DNA of 64,000 bases from Magnetofaba australis IT-1 (GTDB lineage: Bacteria; Pseudomonadota; Magnetococcia; Magnetococcales; Magnetococcaceae). Under the pieces are notes generated by a model, which saw nothing but the letters and a program-made list of their open reading frames with translations, had not been told where the DNA came from and ran no database searches. This document shows positions 49,319 through 58,497 of the stretch, one piece after another. Every line of letters starts with the position of its first letter. Positions within the stretch are counted from its first letter, which is position 1. Location of the stretch: NCBI RefSeq assembly GCF_002109495.1, contig NZ_LVJN01000015.1:558001-622000 (forward strand), given 5' to 3'. Position numbers and translations under genes: made by a program.

Positions 49319-51280
49319 ATGCCCACCTCTTCGTCCTCCCCGGCGCCCGTTGCGGCTTGGACTACCGAAGATTCCGCTTCCCTCTACAATCTGCCCGGCT
49401 GGGGCGTGGGCTATTTCGGCATCAATGATAAGGGTCACGTCACCGTGCGCGCAGGCGGTCCCGACTCGCCTGAGCTGGATATGCTCGATCTGATTGAAAA
49501 GGTCCGCGCCTTGGGGCTGGAGTTGCCGGTTCTGGTGCGCTTTTCCGATATCCTTCATGATCGCATTCAGCGCATCAATCGCTCCTTTGCCGAGGCGCGG
49601 GACAAATTCAACTATACCTCTGACTACGCTGGTCTCTACCCCATCAAGGTTAACCAGGACCGCAAGGTGGTGGAGGAGATTATCGAGTATGGCCGCCCCT
49701 TCCATATGGGGTTGGAGGCGGGCTCCAAACCGGAGCTGGCCATCGCCCTGGCTTACCTGCACGGCGGCAGCGGCGTGGTGGTGTGCAATGGCTATAAGGA
49801 TGAACCCTATGTGCGGCTGGCGCTGCTGGCCATGGGCATGGGGCTGCCGGTCTATCTGGTGCTGGATCGCCCTGGCGAGCTGGACACCGTATTGCGCGTC
49901 GCCGATGCTCTGAAAGTGCGCCCCAATCTGGGCTTCCGCGTCAAGCTGGACGCCGCTGGCGCGGGGCCGTGGTCGGAGTCGGCGGGGGGGTTCTCCAAAT
50001 TCGGTCTGACCGCCGGTGAAATCCTCGATGTGGTGGGCGCACTCAAGCGGCGCGGCATGCTCGATTGCGTCAAACTGATCCATGCTCACCAGGGCTCGCA
50101 AATCACCGCATTGCGCGCCATGGAGGAGAGCGTACGCGAGGCTGCGCGCTACTTTGTGGAGCTGCGCGCCATGGGCTGCGCGGTGGAGCGGGTGGACATG
50201 GGCGGGGGACTGGGCGTCGATTATGGCGGCGAGCGTAACGGCGAGGACGATTCGGTCGACTATTCGTTGAGCCAGTACGCCGAGACCTTTGTGAGCGTGA
50301 TGGCGGAAGCGTGTGAAGAGGCGGACCTGCCGCACCCTATTTTGCACACCGAGAGCGGACGCGCGCTGACTGCGCACCATGCGGTGCTGGTGGTGGATGT
50401 GCTCGACGCCGACGTGCCGCGCGATGCGCCCAGTCTGCCGGAGTTTCAGCACGAAAAAGAGGCGGAGGACGCCGATGACGCCGACGAGATGGCCCCGGAG
50501 ACCGCCTCGTTGATGGCGCTGGTTGACGAGGTGGACGAACACAACGCCGCCGACATCTGGCATGAAGCGTTGGCGCTCAAAGGGGCGTTCCAACGCGCCT
50601 TTTTGGCCGGGCGGGTGGGTGTGCGCGATCGCGCTGACGCCGAGAAACACTTGTGGCGCATCGCCGCGCGGGTGCGTGATGTGGCGCCGCAGAGCCTGTT
50701 TGCAGCGGAGTCCGAGGAGGAGGAGAATACGGTCAGCGACTATGTGGTGGATCGCTATCTGGCCAACTTCTCCATGTTCCAATCATTGCCCGACGCCTGG
50801 GCGGTGGGGCAGCGTTTCCCCATTTTGCCGTTGCAGCGCTTGGGCGAGCGTCCCAGTCGTCTGACCGCCATCAACGATCTGACCTGCGATTCCGATGGCT
50901 GCATCAATCAGTTCATCGTCAAGGACGGGCCCAAACCGGCGCTGCCGCTGCATCCGCTCAATGGGGGCGAGCCGTACCGGCTGGGCATCTTCCTGGTGGG
51001 CGCCTATCAGGAGATCCTGGGCGATCTGCACAATCTGTTCGGCGACACCCATGTGGCGCACGTGGGTCTGGGCGACAATGGCGAGTGGAGTTACCAGCAG
51101 GTTTTGCCGGGTCAGACCACCCGCCAGGTGTTGACTCAGGTATCCTACGATCCGCATCATCTGATGAATCGCGCCCTGGCGCTGACCCATAAAGGGGATC
51201 ATAATCTGGGCGCGCTTTTTGCAAAAAGCTTCGGCGAAGCGTTGGATGATTATACCTATCTGACCCCCGAGATTTCATAA
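49319..51280 (+). CDS. speA: Biosynthetic arginine decarboxylase
   Basis: SpeA decarboxylates arginine to agmatine for putrescine synthesis. It is a 653-residue PLP enzyme of the alanine-racemase fold. The PLP lysine lies near residue 110 in YPIKVNQDRKVVEEI, the barrel contains FRVKLDAAGAG and VDMGGGLGVDYGG, and the C-terminal domain has CDSDGCINQF, where the Cys contributes to the active site. Start and length fit the family. A 7-bp perfect hairpin lies at 51284-51300 right after the stop. Confidence 0.96.
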   Translation: MPTSSSSPAPVAAWTTEDSASLYNLPGWGVGYFGINDKGHVTVRAGGPDSPELDMLDLIEKVRALGLELPVLVRFSDILHDRIQRINRSFAEARDKFNYTSDYAGLYPIKVNQDRKVVEEIIEYGRPFHMGLEAGSKPELAIALAYLHGGSGVVVCNGYKDEPYVRLALLAMGMGLPVYLVLDRPGELDTVLRVADALKVRPNLGFRVKLDAAGAGPWSESAGGFSKFGLTAGEILDVVGALKRRGMLDCVKLIHAHQGSQITALRAMEESVREAARYFVELRAMGCAVERVDMGGGLGVDYGGERNGEDDSVDYSLSQYAETFVSVMAEACEEADLPHPILHTESGRALTAHHAVLVVDVLDADVPRDAPSLPEFQHEKEAEDADDADEMAPETASLMALVDEVDEHNAADIWHEALALKGAFQRAFLAGRVGVRDRADAEKHLWRIAARVRDVAPQSLFAAESEEEENTVSDYVVDRYLANFSMFQSLPDAWAVGQRFPILPLQRLGERPSRLTAINDLTCDSDGCINQFIVKDGPKPALPLHPLNGGEPYRLGIFLVGAYQEILGDLHNLFGDTHVAHVGLGDNGEWSYQQVLPGQTTRQVLTQVSYDPHHLMNRALALTHKGDHNLGALFAKSFGEALDDYTYLTPEIS

Positions 51281-51368
51281 CCGGCGCAATGTGATTGCGC
51301 ATTCAACTGCAATATCGCGACCTTGCAGGAATCGTGGCGCGCCGGGCCCAAGCCGTAAGGATTCTGAC

Positions 51369-52769
51369 ATGTCCGTTTTTGCGCAGATTCGTCCCGCCCA
51401 TTTGGCCCTGGCTGTCTTCAGTTTGACGCTGACCCCGCTGTGGTCGCCGGTCGCATTCGCCCAGGCCGCCGCCACTGACGCGGCCATGCAGGAGAGCATG
51501 GCCAGCGATCCGGCGCCCGAGAGCATGGCTCCCGCCGCCGAGCTGGACGGCAACGCCATGTTCCTGGAGGCGGCGCGTTTGGCCATGGCCAACAACCCGC
51601 AGATGCGCAACGCCGACTACACCCTGGAGTCCGCCCGCGAGGCGATCCCCACCGCCCGCGCCAGTCTGCTGCCCACCATTGAAGGTTCGGTGGCTTTTAG
51701 CCACAGCTACGCCAAGTATGGCGTCACGCGCACTCAGTCGGACCCCACCGCCCTGACCTTGAGCCTCACCCAGGCGCTGTTCAATCGGCAGGCGTGGATC
51801 AGCTATGACCAGTCCAAGCCCAATGTGGCCGCCTATGAGCACGATCACACCAATACCGAACAGGCGGTGATCATGCGGGTGGCGGAGGTCTATCTGGGCT
51901 ATCTGGAAGCGCAGTCGGTGCGTGATCTGGCGCGCAGCAATCTGGCGGTGATCGAATCCAACCTCAAGGCCACCATCGCGCGCTTTGAGGCGGGCGAGTT
52001 GACCCGCACCGACGTCTCCCAGGCGCGGGCGCGTCTGGCCAGCGCCCAAGCCGATCTGGAAAAAGGCATCAACGGCGTTAACGTCAGCGCCGCCCTCTAC
52101 CGGGAAGTGGTGGGGCAGGCGCCGCCCAAGGTGATGGCCGCGCCCACTATTGGTCACCAGATGGATGACGCCAATCTGGATCAACTGTTCGAAAAGGCCG
52201 ATATCCGCCCCGACATGATGGCCCAAGGCGAGCGCGTGCACGTGGCCGAAAAGAGTGTGGATTTTGAAAAGGCCGGGCACTGGCCCACCGCCACGCTGTC
52301 GGGTTCGCTCAGTCGCACCCTGCACGCCGAGACCGGCGGCAACGATCTGGGCTCCTACGACAGCCACTCCCTCACCGTGACCGTGACCGCGCCCATCTAT
52401 GAGGGCGGCGCCACCGAGTCCGGCGTGCGCGGCGCCCGCGCCGATCTGGAGGCGCAGCGCGCCACTTATGACCAGTTGAAGCTGCAGGCGCGCCGTGAGG
52501 TGGAGCAGGCGCTGCTGGATATGCGCAGCGCCGATGCGGTGGTGGCATCGTTGGAATCCGCCCTCAAAGCGGCCCGCGACGCCCTGGCCGGGGTGCGAGA
52601 CGAGTTCAATGTGGGCGCGCGCACGGCGCTGGATCTGCTGGATGCGCAGAACGAAGCCTTCAGCGCCGAAACCAATCTGATTCAGGCGCGCTACAACGCC
52701 GAACTGGCGCGCTTCAGTCTACTCAGCGCCACCGGACAGCTCACCATGGCGGAACTTGAGGGGCGGTAA
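51369..52769 (+). CDS. TolC-family outer-membrane efflux protein
   Basis: The 466-residue precursor starts at ATG 51369 with a signal peptide ending AFAQA (about residue 33). The mature protein shows the two-fold TolC repeat: AARLAMANNPQMRNADYTLE and VAEVYLGYLEAQ early, FNVGARTALDLLDAQNE late. It forms a trimeric outer-membrane channel for type I secretion or RND/MFS efflux. No inner-membrane partner is adjacent, so the pump it serves is unknown. It probably follows speA under its own promoter. Confidence 0.93.
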   Translation: MSVFAQIRPAHLALAVFSLTLTPLWSPVAFAQAAATDAAMQESMASDPAPESMAPAAELDGNAMFLEAARLAMANNPQMRNADYTLESAREAIPTARASLLPTIEGSVAFSHSYAKYGVTRTQSDPTALTLSLTQALFNRQAWISYDQSKPNVAAYEHDHTNTEQAVIMRVAEVYLGYLEAQSVRDLARSNLAVIESNLKATIARFEAGELTRTDVSQARARLASAQADLEKGINGVNVSAALYREVVGQAPPKVMAAPTIGHQMDDANLDQLFEKADIRPDMMAQGERVHVAEKSVDFEKAGHWPTATLSGSLSRTLHAETGGNDLGSYDSHSLTVTVTAPIYEGGATESGVRGARADLEAQRATYDQLKLQARREVEQALLDMRSADAVVASLESALKAARDALAGVRDEFNVGARTALDLLDAQNEAFSAETNLIQARYNAELARFSLLSATGQLTMAELEGR

Positions 52770-52920
52770 TCGAGTCTCATATCTGTTAAGATGCGCCGAT
52801 GTGCGAATCGCCCCGGGCGATGCGGCATCGACTCAAAGATGGATGACGGCGGCGGCGGCGGATTCTCACACCTGTGAGTTGAGCGGTCGTGGCGGTCGAA
52901 ACTACCCCAAGGACATGATC

Positions 52921-53145
52921 ATGCGTGACAAGGTTGAAGCGGTTTTGGCGGAGATTCGTCCCATGTTGCAGCGCGACGGCGGCGATGTGGAGCTGGTGGA
53001 GATCACCGAAGACAACGTGGTGAACGTGCGTTTGCGCGGCGCGTGCGGCTCCTGCCCCGGCGCCATGATGACCCTCAAGGGCGGCATTGAGCGCGCCATG
53101 AAAGAGCGGATCCCCGAAGTGCGCTCGGTGGAGAATGTGGGCTGA
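52921..53145 (+). CDS. NifU-like C-terminal domain Fe-S carrier
   Basis: The 74-residue protein is one NifU C-terminal domain. Cys42 and Cys45 (GACGSCPGAMMTLKGGIE) form the CxxC that transiently binds a 4Fe-4S cluster. The start at 52921 has AAGGA at 7-nt spacing; an ATG at 52915 is too close to it. It probably works with ErpA in cluster delivery. Its stop overlaps the inferred ampD start. Confidence 0.93.
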   Translation: MRDKVEAVLAEIRPMLQRDGGDVELVEITEDNVVNVRLRGACGSCPGAMMTLKGGIERAMKERIPEVRSVENVG

Positions 53146-53705
53146 GCGGGATCGACTTTCGACAGCTTCTCTCCCCCCATTGCGACGAACGCCCCCCGCA
53201 GTGTGCGGTCGAGCTGGTGGTGGTGCACGCCATCAGCTTGCCGCCGGGGGCGTTCGGCGGTCCCTACGTCGATCAGCTCTTCACCGGCTCGTTGAATCCT
53301 GACGAGCACCCCTTCTTTGCGGAAATCGCTCCTCTGCGCGTGGCCGCGCACTTTCTGGTGAATCGCGCCGGTTTGGTGACGCAATACGTTGCGGTGAGCC
53401 GCCGCGCTTGGCACGCTGGCGTCAGCCAGTGGCGCGGACGCCAGCGCTGCAACGACTTCTCGGTTGGCGTCGAACTGGAAGGCGATGAGCGTACGCCGTT
53501 TGCACCCATCCAGTATGTGCGTCTGGCGCAGCTGTTCCGCACCCTGCAAACGGGCCTGCCGCAGTTGCGTGACGATGGCTTGGCCGGGCATGAACACATT
53601 GCGCCGGGTCGCAAGTGGGATCCTGGACCGATGTTCGATTGGACGCGGTTGCAGCAGGCGTTGTCCTGCGCTGAAACTCGAAATGATTGGCCGATTCTTT
53701 GGTGA
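53142..53705 (+). CDS. ampD: 1,6-anhydro-N-acetylmuramyl-L-alanine amidase AmpD
   Basis: AmpD is the cytoplasmic zinc amidase that cleaves anhydromuropeptides in murein recycling. The conserved N-terminus SPHCDERPPQCAVELVVVHA requires a start before the GTG at 53217, which would delete the first strand. In that frame the only candidate is CTG at 53142, overlapping the nifU-like stop as CTGA. Zinc ligands are His29 (VVHAIS) and the GHEHIAPGRKWDPG His and Asp near 151-161. The length of 187 fits the family. The gene lies just before mpl, which acts next in the pathway. Confidence 0.9.
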   Translation: MSGIDFRQLLSPHCDERPPQCAVELVVVHAISLPPGAFGGPYVDQLFTGSLNPDEHPFFAEIAPLRVAAHFLVNRAGLVTQYVAVSRRAWHAGVSQWRGRQRCNDFSVGVELEGDERTPFAPIQYVRLAQLFRTLQTGLPQLRDDGLAGHEHIAPGRKWDPGPMFDWTRLQQALSCAETRNDWPILW

Positions 53706-53769
53706 TTCGGCCTTTTTGTTATCGCGCGCTCTCTTACTGCATTGCGCTCGGCCGGGGGAGGCCGACCCT

Positions 53770-55173
53770 ATGAAGCATCTGCATGTCATCGGAATCTGTG
53801 GAACCGCCATGGCCGGGCTGGCCGCGCTGGCTCAGGACGGCGGCTGGCGCGTGACCGGCTCTGACGCCGGCATCTATCCGCCCATGAGTGACTTTCTTGC
53901 CAAACGCGGCATTCCGGTGCGTGAAGGGTTCGACGCCGCCGCGCTCAACCCCACGCCGGATCTGGTGCTGGTGGGCAACGCCATCTCCCGCGGCAACGCC
54001 GAGTTGGAGGCGGTGCTGGACGCCGGGCTGCCCTATGTCTCCGGCGCCCAATGGCTGTATGAAAACGTATTGGCCAAGCGTCATCCGGTGGTGATTGCGG
54101 GCACTCACGGCAAAACCACCACCTCCAGCATGACCGCCGCTCTGTTCCGCTCCGTGGGCTGGAAGCCGGGTTTTCTGATTGGCGGCATTCCGCTGGATTT
54201 CGGCCATGGCGCGCAGTACCCCGGCGGCCAGTTCGTGGTGGTGGAGGGGGATGAGTACGACACCGCCTTCTTCGATAAGCGGCCCAAGTTCCTGCACTAT
54301 CGCCCGCGCACGCTGATTCTCAACAATCTGGAGTTTGATCACGCCGATATCTACCCCGATCTGGAGGCGATTCGCGTGCAGTTCCGCTATCTGCTGCGCA
54401 GCGTGCCGCGTCGTGGGGTGATTCTGGCCAATGGCGACGATGCGGAGATTGAGGATCTGGTCGCCAACCACGCCTATGGGCCGGTGACGCGCTTTGGCAT
54501 CGATGGCGACTACCCCTTCCGCGCGCGCCTGGAGAGCCCGGATGGCTCCTCCTGGACGCTGTTGCGCAATGGCGCGCCGCTGTTTACCGTGGAGTGGGCG
54601 CACCTGGGGCGGCATAATGTGAGTAACGGTTTGGCCGCCGCCGCTGCGGCGTTGATTCATGGCGCGGCGCCGGATGCGGTGAAAAAGGGGCTGGCGGCGT
54701 TCCAGGGGGTGGCGCGGCGACTGCAAGTGCGCGCCAATGCGGGCGGCATTACCTTGTATGACGACTTTGCCCACCACCCTACCGCCATCGCCACCACGTT
54801 GGCGGGGTTGCGCGCCAAGGTGGGCGAGAACGGGCGCATCTGGGCGGTTCTGGAGCCGCGCAGCAACACCATGCGTCGGCGCGTGCATCAGGCGCATTTG
54901 GCCGAATCGCTGGTTGACGCCGACGGCGTGATCATCGCCCAGCCCGCCGCACGCGGGTTGGCGGCGGACGATATGCTGGACGTGGCCGCGTTATTGCGTC
55001 AACTGCAGCAGGATGGCCGGGTGCGCCAAGCCCATGGCGTGGACGACGCCGACGGCGCGCTGGAGATTTTGCGCGCGCAGATGGCGCCGGGCGATCACAT
55101 CGTGATCATGTCCAACGGCGGCTTTGGCGGCATTCATGCGCGCTTGGCTGAAGCCATCGAAGCGCGGGTTTAA
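53770..55173 (+). CDS. mpl: UDP-MurNAc:tripeptide ligase Mpl (murein recycling)
   Basis: Mpl reattaches recovered L-Ala-gamma-D-Glu-meso-Dap to UDP-MurNAc. From ATG 53770 (GGGGAGG upstream) it has 467 residues. The N-terminus HLHVIGICGTAMAGLAALAQ is the MurC-like UDP-binding fold; the ATP P-loop AGTHGKTTTSS is at about 111; VVEGDEYDTAFFDKR is the central motif; and the C-terminal NTMRRRVHQAHL and MSNGGFGGIH blocks are characteristic of Mpl over MurC. It follows ampD by 64 bp. Confidence 0.95.
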   Translation: MKHLHVIGICGTAMAGLAALAQDGGWRVTGSDAGIYPPMSDFLAKRGIPVREGFDAAALNPTPDLVLVGNAISRGNAELEAVLDAGLPYVSGAQWLYENVLAKRHPVVIAGTHGKTTTSSMTAALFRSVGWKPGFLIGGIPLDFGHGAQYPGGQFVVVEGDEYDTAFFDKRPKFLHYRPRTLILNNLEFDHADIYPDLEAIRVQFRYLLRSVPRRGVILANGDDAEIEDLVANHAYGPVTRFGIDGDYPFRARLESPDGSSWTLLRNGAPLFTVEWAHLGRHNVSNGLAAAAAALIHGAAPDAVKKGLAAFQGVARRLQVRANAGGITLYDDFAHHPTAIATTLAGLRAKVGENGRIWAVLEPRSNTMRRRVHQAHLAESLVDADGVIIAQPAARGLAADDMLDVAALLRQLQQDGRVRQAHGVDDADGALEILRAQMAPGDHIVIMSNGGFGGIHARLAEAIEARV

Positions 55174-55219
55174 CGCGGGGCGTCCATGGGAGTCAATGCA
55201 ATCAGAGGGAGGGCGAGTC

Positions 55220-55780
55220 ATGGAGAGTGAAGAGTCCATCGTCGGACAGTTTCTTGTCGCTATGCCCACCTTGGAGGACACCAACTTCCACCACTCGGTG
55301 GTGTTCATCTGCGCCCACTCCAGCGAGGGGGCCATGGGGCTGGTGGTCAACCACCCCCACAGCGTGGGCATGACCGACGTGATGGAGCAGTTGGGTCTGA
55401 ATTGGCGTCGACCGGAGAACAATATCGTCTATCAGGGCGGGCCGGTGTCGCCGGAGCGCGGTTTTGTGCTCTATGAGGAGGATTTTGGCGACTCCGGCGC
55501 GGTGGAGGTGCAGAGCCACCTCTTTATGGGCGGCAGCCCGGAGATTCTGGAGCGTCTCTCCGACGCCGGGGCGGCGGCGCGTTTTCTCTTTACGCTGGGC
55601 TATGCCGGTTGGGGCGATGGTCAGTTGGAAGAGGAGATTCGGCAGAACGCCTGGCTGGTGTGCCGTTTTGATCGCGAGCTGCTGTTCGCCACCCCCCATG
55701 AACGGCGCTGGGAGATGGCCATCCGCAGCATGGGCATCGACCCGGCTCTGTTGGTGGATGGGGGCGGCCAGGCCAATTGA
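55220..55780 (+). CDS. YqgE/AlgH-family protein
   Basis: The 186-residue product from ATG 55220 (GGAGGGCGAG upstream) has the full YqgE signature: GQFLVAMPTLEDTNFHHSVV at the start, EGAMGLVVNHP, VYQGGPVSPERGF, and LGYAGWGDGQLEEEI. Members occur widely in proteobacteria; in Pseudomonas AlgH influences alginate regulation, but the biochemical role is unsettled. It follows mpl on the same strand. Confidence 0.93.
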   Translation: MESEESIVGQFLVAMPTLEDTNFHHSVVFICAHSSEGAMGLVVNHPHSVGMTDVMEQLGLNWRRPENNIVYQGGPVSPERGFVLYEEDFGDSGAVEVQSHLFMGGSPEILERLSDAGAAARFLFTLGYAGWGDGQLEEEIRQNAWLVCRFDRELLFATPHERRWEMAIRSMGIDPALLVDGGGQAN

Positions 55781-55845
55781 GGCGGCTGAGTCCGGGGGAT
55801 TTTCCGTCCATAGTGGAAAAAATGCATGGGGCGCGAAAAATCCGC

Positions 55846-55874
55846 TTGACCCAACGGCCCGGTAACGCTAATCT
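55846..55874 (+). promoter_or_regulatory. Sigma-70 promoter of tRNA-Leu
   Basis: TTGACC (55846-55851), a 17-bp spacer and TAATCT (55869-55874) lie about 29 bp before the tRNA. The following CGCG-rich discriminator is typical of stringently controlled stable-RNA promoters. Confidence 0.7.
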
Positions 55875-55902
55875 TCGCGTCTCGTCACGCACGAGACACA
55901 TT

Positions 55903-55989
55903 GCCCAGGTGGCGGAATTGGTAGACGCGCTAGATTCAGGATCTAGTTCCCGCGAGGGAGTGGAAGTTCGAGTCTTCTCCTGGGCACCA
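55903..55989 (+). tRNA. tRNA-Leu (anticodon CAG)
   Basis: This 87-nt class II tRNA has acceptor arms GCCCAGG and CCTGGGC, an anticodon loop TTCAGGA giving CAG (reads CUG), a long variable arm, and an encoded CCA. CUG is the dominant Leu codon in this GC-rich genome. Confidence 0.97.
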
Positions 55990-56001
55990 TCTGAAAGTTA
56001 C

Positions 56002-56039
56002 GAAAAGGGTTGGGTCTTTATGACCTGACCCTTTTTTTA
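56002..56039 (+). terminator. Rho-independent terminator of tRNA-Leu
   Basis: AAAAGGGT...ACCCTTTT with an inner GGGTC/GACC pairing and a long T-run (CTTTTTTTAT) lies 13-50 bp after the tRNA. Confidence 0.75.
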
Positions 56040-56085
56040 TTGGCTGTTTTTTGACCGCGCGCAACGAGGAGAACGGTCGGCTATC

Positions 56086-56910
56086 ATGCACAATAAGCCA
56101 TTGAAGTTTCTTGTGAGCACCGGGCATAGCGGCACCACCTGGTTCGGCGGCGCGTTTCACGCCCCGGAGGCCGGGATGGTCTGTTTGGTGGATAAGGAGT
56201 TTATCCACACCGCGTTGGGCGAGATTACCGAGATGCGCCCCATGGGCGCGCCCGCCATGCGCTGGCGGGCGCTCAGTCTGATGCTGGATGGTTCGGATTA
56301 TCTTCACATGAGCGCTTGGCGACGTTTTTGGCAAGCCGCCCGCAGTCTGCCCTACGCCGCCATCGGCGTGACCCACTTTTTCCCCCTGCAAATGGCCCGT
56401 ATGGCCCCTGTTCTGGCGGATCTCAACGCTGAAGCGCTGATGATGCCCCGCAATGGCGTGCAGGTGGTGGACTCCTACTTCCACCACAACGACCGTTCCG
56501 ACGTCTGGTATCACAACTTCATGACGCGCATGCTCGGCCCGGTCTATCAGCGTGAATTCCACGGCAAGAGCGAGCCGTTGGACCTGTTCTCGGCGCTGTG
56601 CCTGTTCTGGGCCTCGCAGCGCCCAGTGGCCGAAGCGGTGGCGGATAACCCCCGCTGTCGCGTGCAGACCTTCGAATCCCTCACCACCGACGTCGATGCG
56701 TTCCAACAGACTTGGCGCTGGATGGGCGCCGAGACGGAATTGACGCCTGAACAGGTCGCCGCCAAACAGGGCCGCGATATCAATCGAAAGAGTCGCGGCG
56801 ACCGCTCTCCAGAGGCGATCTGGGGGCGTTGGAGTCCCGAGCAGCGGGAGATCTTCAATCGCTACTGCGGCGAGGCCATGGGCTATTTCGGTTATGGAGA
56901 GCTCGCATGA
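56086..56910 (+). CDS. Sulfotransferase-like protein
   Basis: The 274-residue protein begins KFLVSTGHSGTTWFGGAF, where STGHSGTTW (residues 11-19) matches the P-loop-like PAPS 5'-phosphosulfate binding loop of sulfotransferases. A C-terminal WSPEQREIFNRYCGEAMGYFGY is also family-like. The acceptor is unknown; cell-surface glycans or lipids are typical. It overlaps the next gene as ATGA, so they are coupled. There is no signal peptide. It lies just after tRNA-Leu. Confidence 0.78.
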   Translation: MHNKPLKFLVSTGHSGTTWFGGAFHAPEAGMVCLVDKEFIHTALGEITEMRPMGAPAMRWRALSLMLDGSDYLHMSAWRRFWQAARSLPYAAIGVTHFFPLQMARMAPVLADLNAEALMMPRNGVQVVDSYFHHNDRSDVWYHNFMTRMLGPVYQREFHGKSEPLDLFSALCLFWASQRPVAEAVADNPRCRVQTFESLTTDVDAFQQTWRWMGAETELTPEQVAAKQGRDINRKSRGDRSPEAIWGRWSPEQREIFNRYCGEAMGYFGYGELA

Positions 56911-57884
56911 GCGGCCTTGAGCACGGTGCAGAGGATCTGTGGCAACGCAATCTGGCGGCGCTGCGGCGGGTGGACGCCGCGTTGGCGCAGCAGGTGAGTC
57001 AGGCGGGCGCCATAGAGCCTGAAGCGGCGTCGGTGACGCTGTTCCGCGCCCAGCGGCGACAGGATCTGTTTCTGTTGCAGGATTGCGCCGCCCAGCAGCA
57101 GGAGCTGCTATTGAGCCTGCTGACGTCGCAAGTGACCTATCATATTCAGCCCAGCGAGGCGCAACGGGCGGAGATCGCCGATGGCGCCAAGTGGTTGGTG
57201 GCGACCTCTCCCAATAGCCATATCGGCACATTGGAGCAGAGCGACGAGGGCGGCGGCGCCCTCGGCGTACTCCCATTCGTGTTTGTGCATGAGAGTCGCC
57301 CTGAGGGGCTGGCGGCGCTGCTCAAGCGCGTGGATCTGGCCGACTATCTGTTGGATGGCAAGCTCTTTCTTCAGTGCGGCGATGCGGGGTGGGCGCGTCT
57401 GGCGCAGTGGGCGGGGGGCTGTGCGCAGGAGTTCAACCACCTCTGTCCGGAGCAGGATGCGCAACCGCTGACGCAGCGCTTCGACGCCCATGGCGGATTG
57501 CCCGCGCCGGAGCTTCTGGACAATACGCCCCCCGACGATTGGCGCAGCGGCGCTCCCAGCGCGGCGCCCAAACTGTTTGCCGAGGGGCGCGGCGGGCGCT
57601 GGCTGTTCCTGCTGCGGCTGCCGTCGGCGTTCTCACTGTATCGCTACTATCTGGATCAGCGGGATATTCTGCAGCGCCAGGGGGTGGCGGTGGAGAGCAT
57701 GATGATCCTGCCCGGGACCACCGACCGTGCGGTGGTGGCGCGCATTCGTGCGTCTGGGCCCGATGTTGTGTGCGATCTGTACAGTTGGGGTAAGTATCAC
57801 GTCAGCGACGATCCCTTTGACGCCGAACTGATCGACTCCCAACGCATCACCCGCCACATTCCCAGCGACATTACCTGGATTTGA
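56907..57884 (+). CDS. Unknown protein coupled to the sulfotransferase-like gene
   Basis: The 325-residue soluble protein overlaps the preceding gene by 4 bp. It has an all-helical N-terminal part (LWQRNLAALRRVDAALAQQV, vaguely reminiscent of motility-associated glycosyltransferase N-termini), a central part with alternating strands, and a C-terminal GPDVVCDLYSWGKYHVSDDP motif. No catalytic signature is convincing. Coupling to a sulfotransferase suggests it acts on the same surface molecule. It has no signal peptide or membrane segment. Confidence 0.6.
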   Translation: MSGLEHGAEDLWQRNLAALRRVDAALAQQVSQAGAIEPEAASVTLFRAQRRQDLFLLQDCAAQQQELLLSLLTSQVTYHIQPSEAQRAEIADGAKWLVATSPNSHIGTLEQSDEGGGALGVLPFVFVHESRPEGLAALLKRVDLADYLLDGKLFLQCGDAGWARLAQWAGGCAQEFNHLCPEQDAQPLTQRFDAHGGLPAPELLDNTPPDDWRSGAPSAAPKLFAEGRGGRWLFLLRLPSAFSLYRYYLDQRDILQRQGVAVESMMILPGTTDRAVVARIRASGPDVVCDLYSWGKYHVSDDPFDAELIDSQRITRHIPSDITWI

Positions 57885-57911
57885 TCGCTGTCTACGCGGA
57901 AGGCTCCACCG

Positions 57912-58484
57912 ATGAGACGCGAGCCAGAGCCAAACAAGACCACTGCTCTGAGGCGGTTCACGAAGGTTCTGTTCCTTCTCTCAGTGACCGGCGGCGCTCT
58001 TCTCCTGATCGTTTGGTGGTTGCTGACCGGGGCTCAACGGTTCCGGGATTATCATACGGAGCCTTTGCCTTCCGTCATGATTCAGGAGTTGGTGAGCAAT
58101 CACGGCAAATCTCTTCCTCTTCAAGGAATGACTCGCTTCGCCTGGGATCATGTCTGCCAAATGACGCCGTATAGTGATCCTCCCCCCATGCTGCGTGGGC
58201 TCTATCCGTCTCACTTGTTATCTGATTTGAAATTTCACGAGGGCGCGTTCTGGTGGTTCTTCCTACAGAATAACCACGTTGTTAAAGTCTACCATGGACG
58301 GATTGATCGCCCACTCAGACCCCTTACGCTCGAACGCTGTTTGACGCGAGACGAGGCCATTCTGACCTCCTTGCCCAATCTCTATGAATACAAGGGCTCC
58401 AAGCTTTGGCGCGTGAGCAGCGGGGAGAAATTAACCCGCCAGGAGTGTCGCCAGAGATATCCAAACGGCGACTTCTGCCCATAA
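57912..58484 (+). CDS. Membrane-anchored unknown protein
   Basis: The 190-residue protein has a basic N-terminus and one membrane helix at about 17-38 (VLFLLSVTGGALLLIVWWLL), with the rest probably periplasmic. Cysteines (for example near MTPYSD and in LERCLTRDE and QECRQRYP) suggest disulfides. No family is recognised. It follows the sulfotransferase pair by 27 bp and is somewhat AT-richer than its neighbours. Confidence 0.65.
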   Translation: MRREPEPNKTTALRRFTKVLFLLSVTGGALLLIVWWLLTGAQRFRDYHTEPLPSVMIQELVSNHGKSLPLQGMTRFAWDHVCQMTPYSDPPPMLRGLYPSHLLSDLKFHEGAFWWFFLQNNHVVKVYHGRIDRPLRPLTLERCLTRDEAILTSLPNLYEYKGSKLWRVSSGEKLTRQECRQRYPNGDFCP

Positions 58485-58497
58485 GAACCCCGAATGA

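Noticed and set aside
55903-55989. tRNA-Leu as an integration site for a genomic island
   Set aside because: No repeat of its 3' end was seen in the window and no integrase gene follows.
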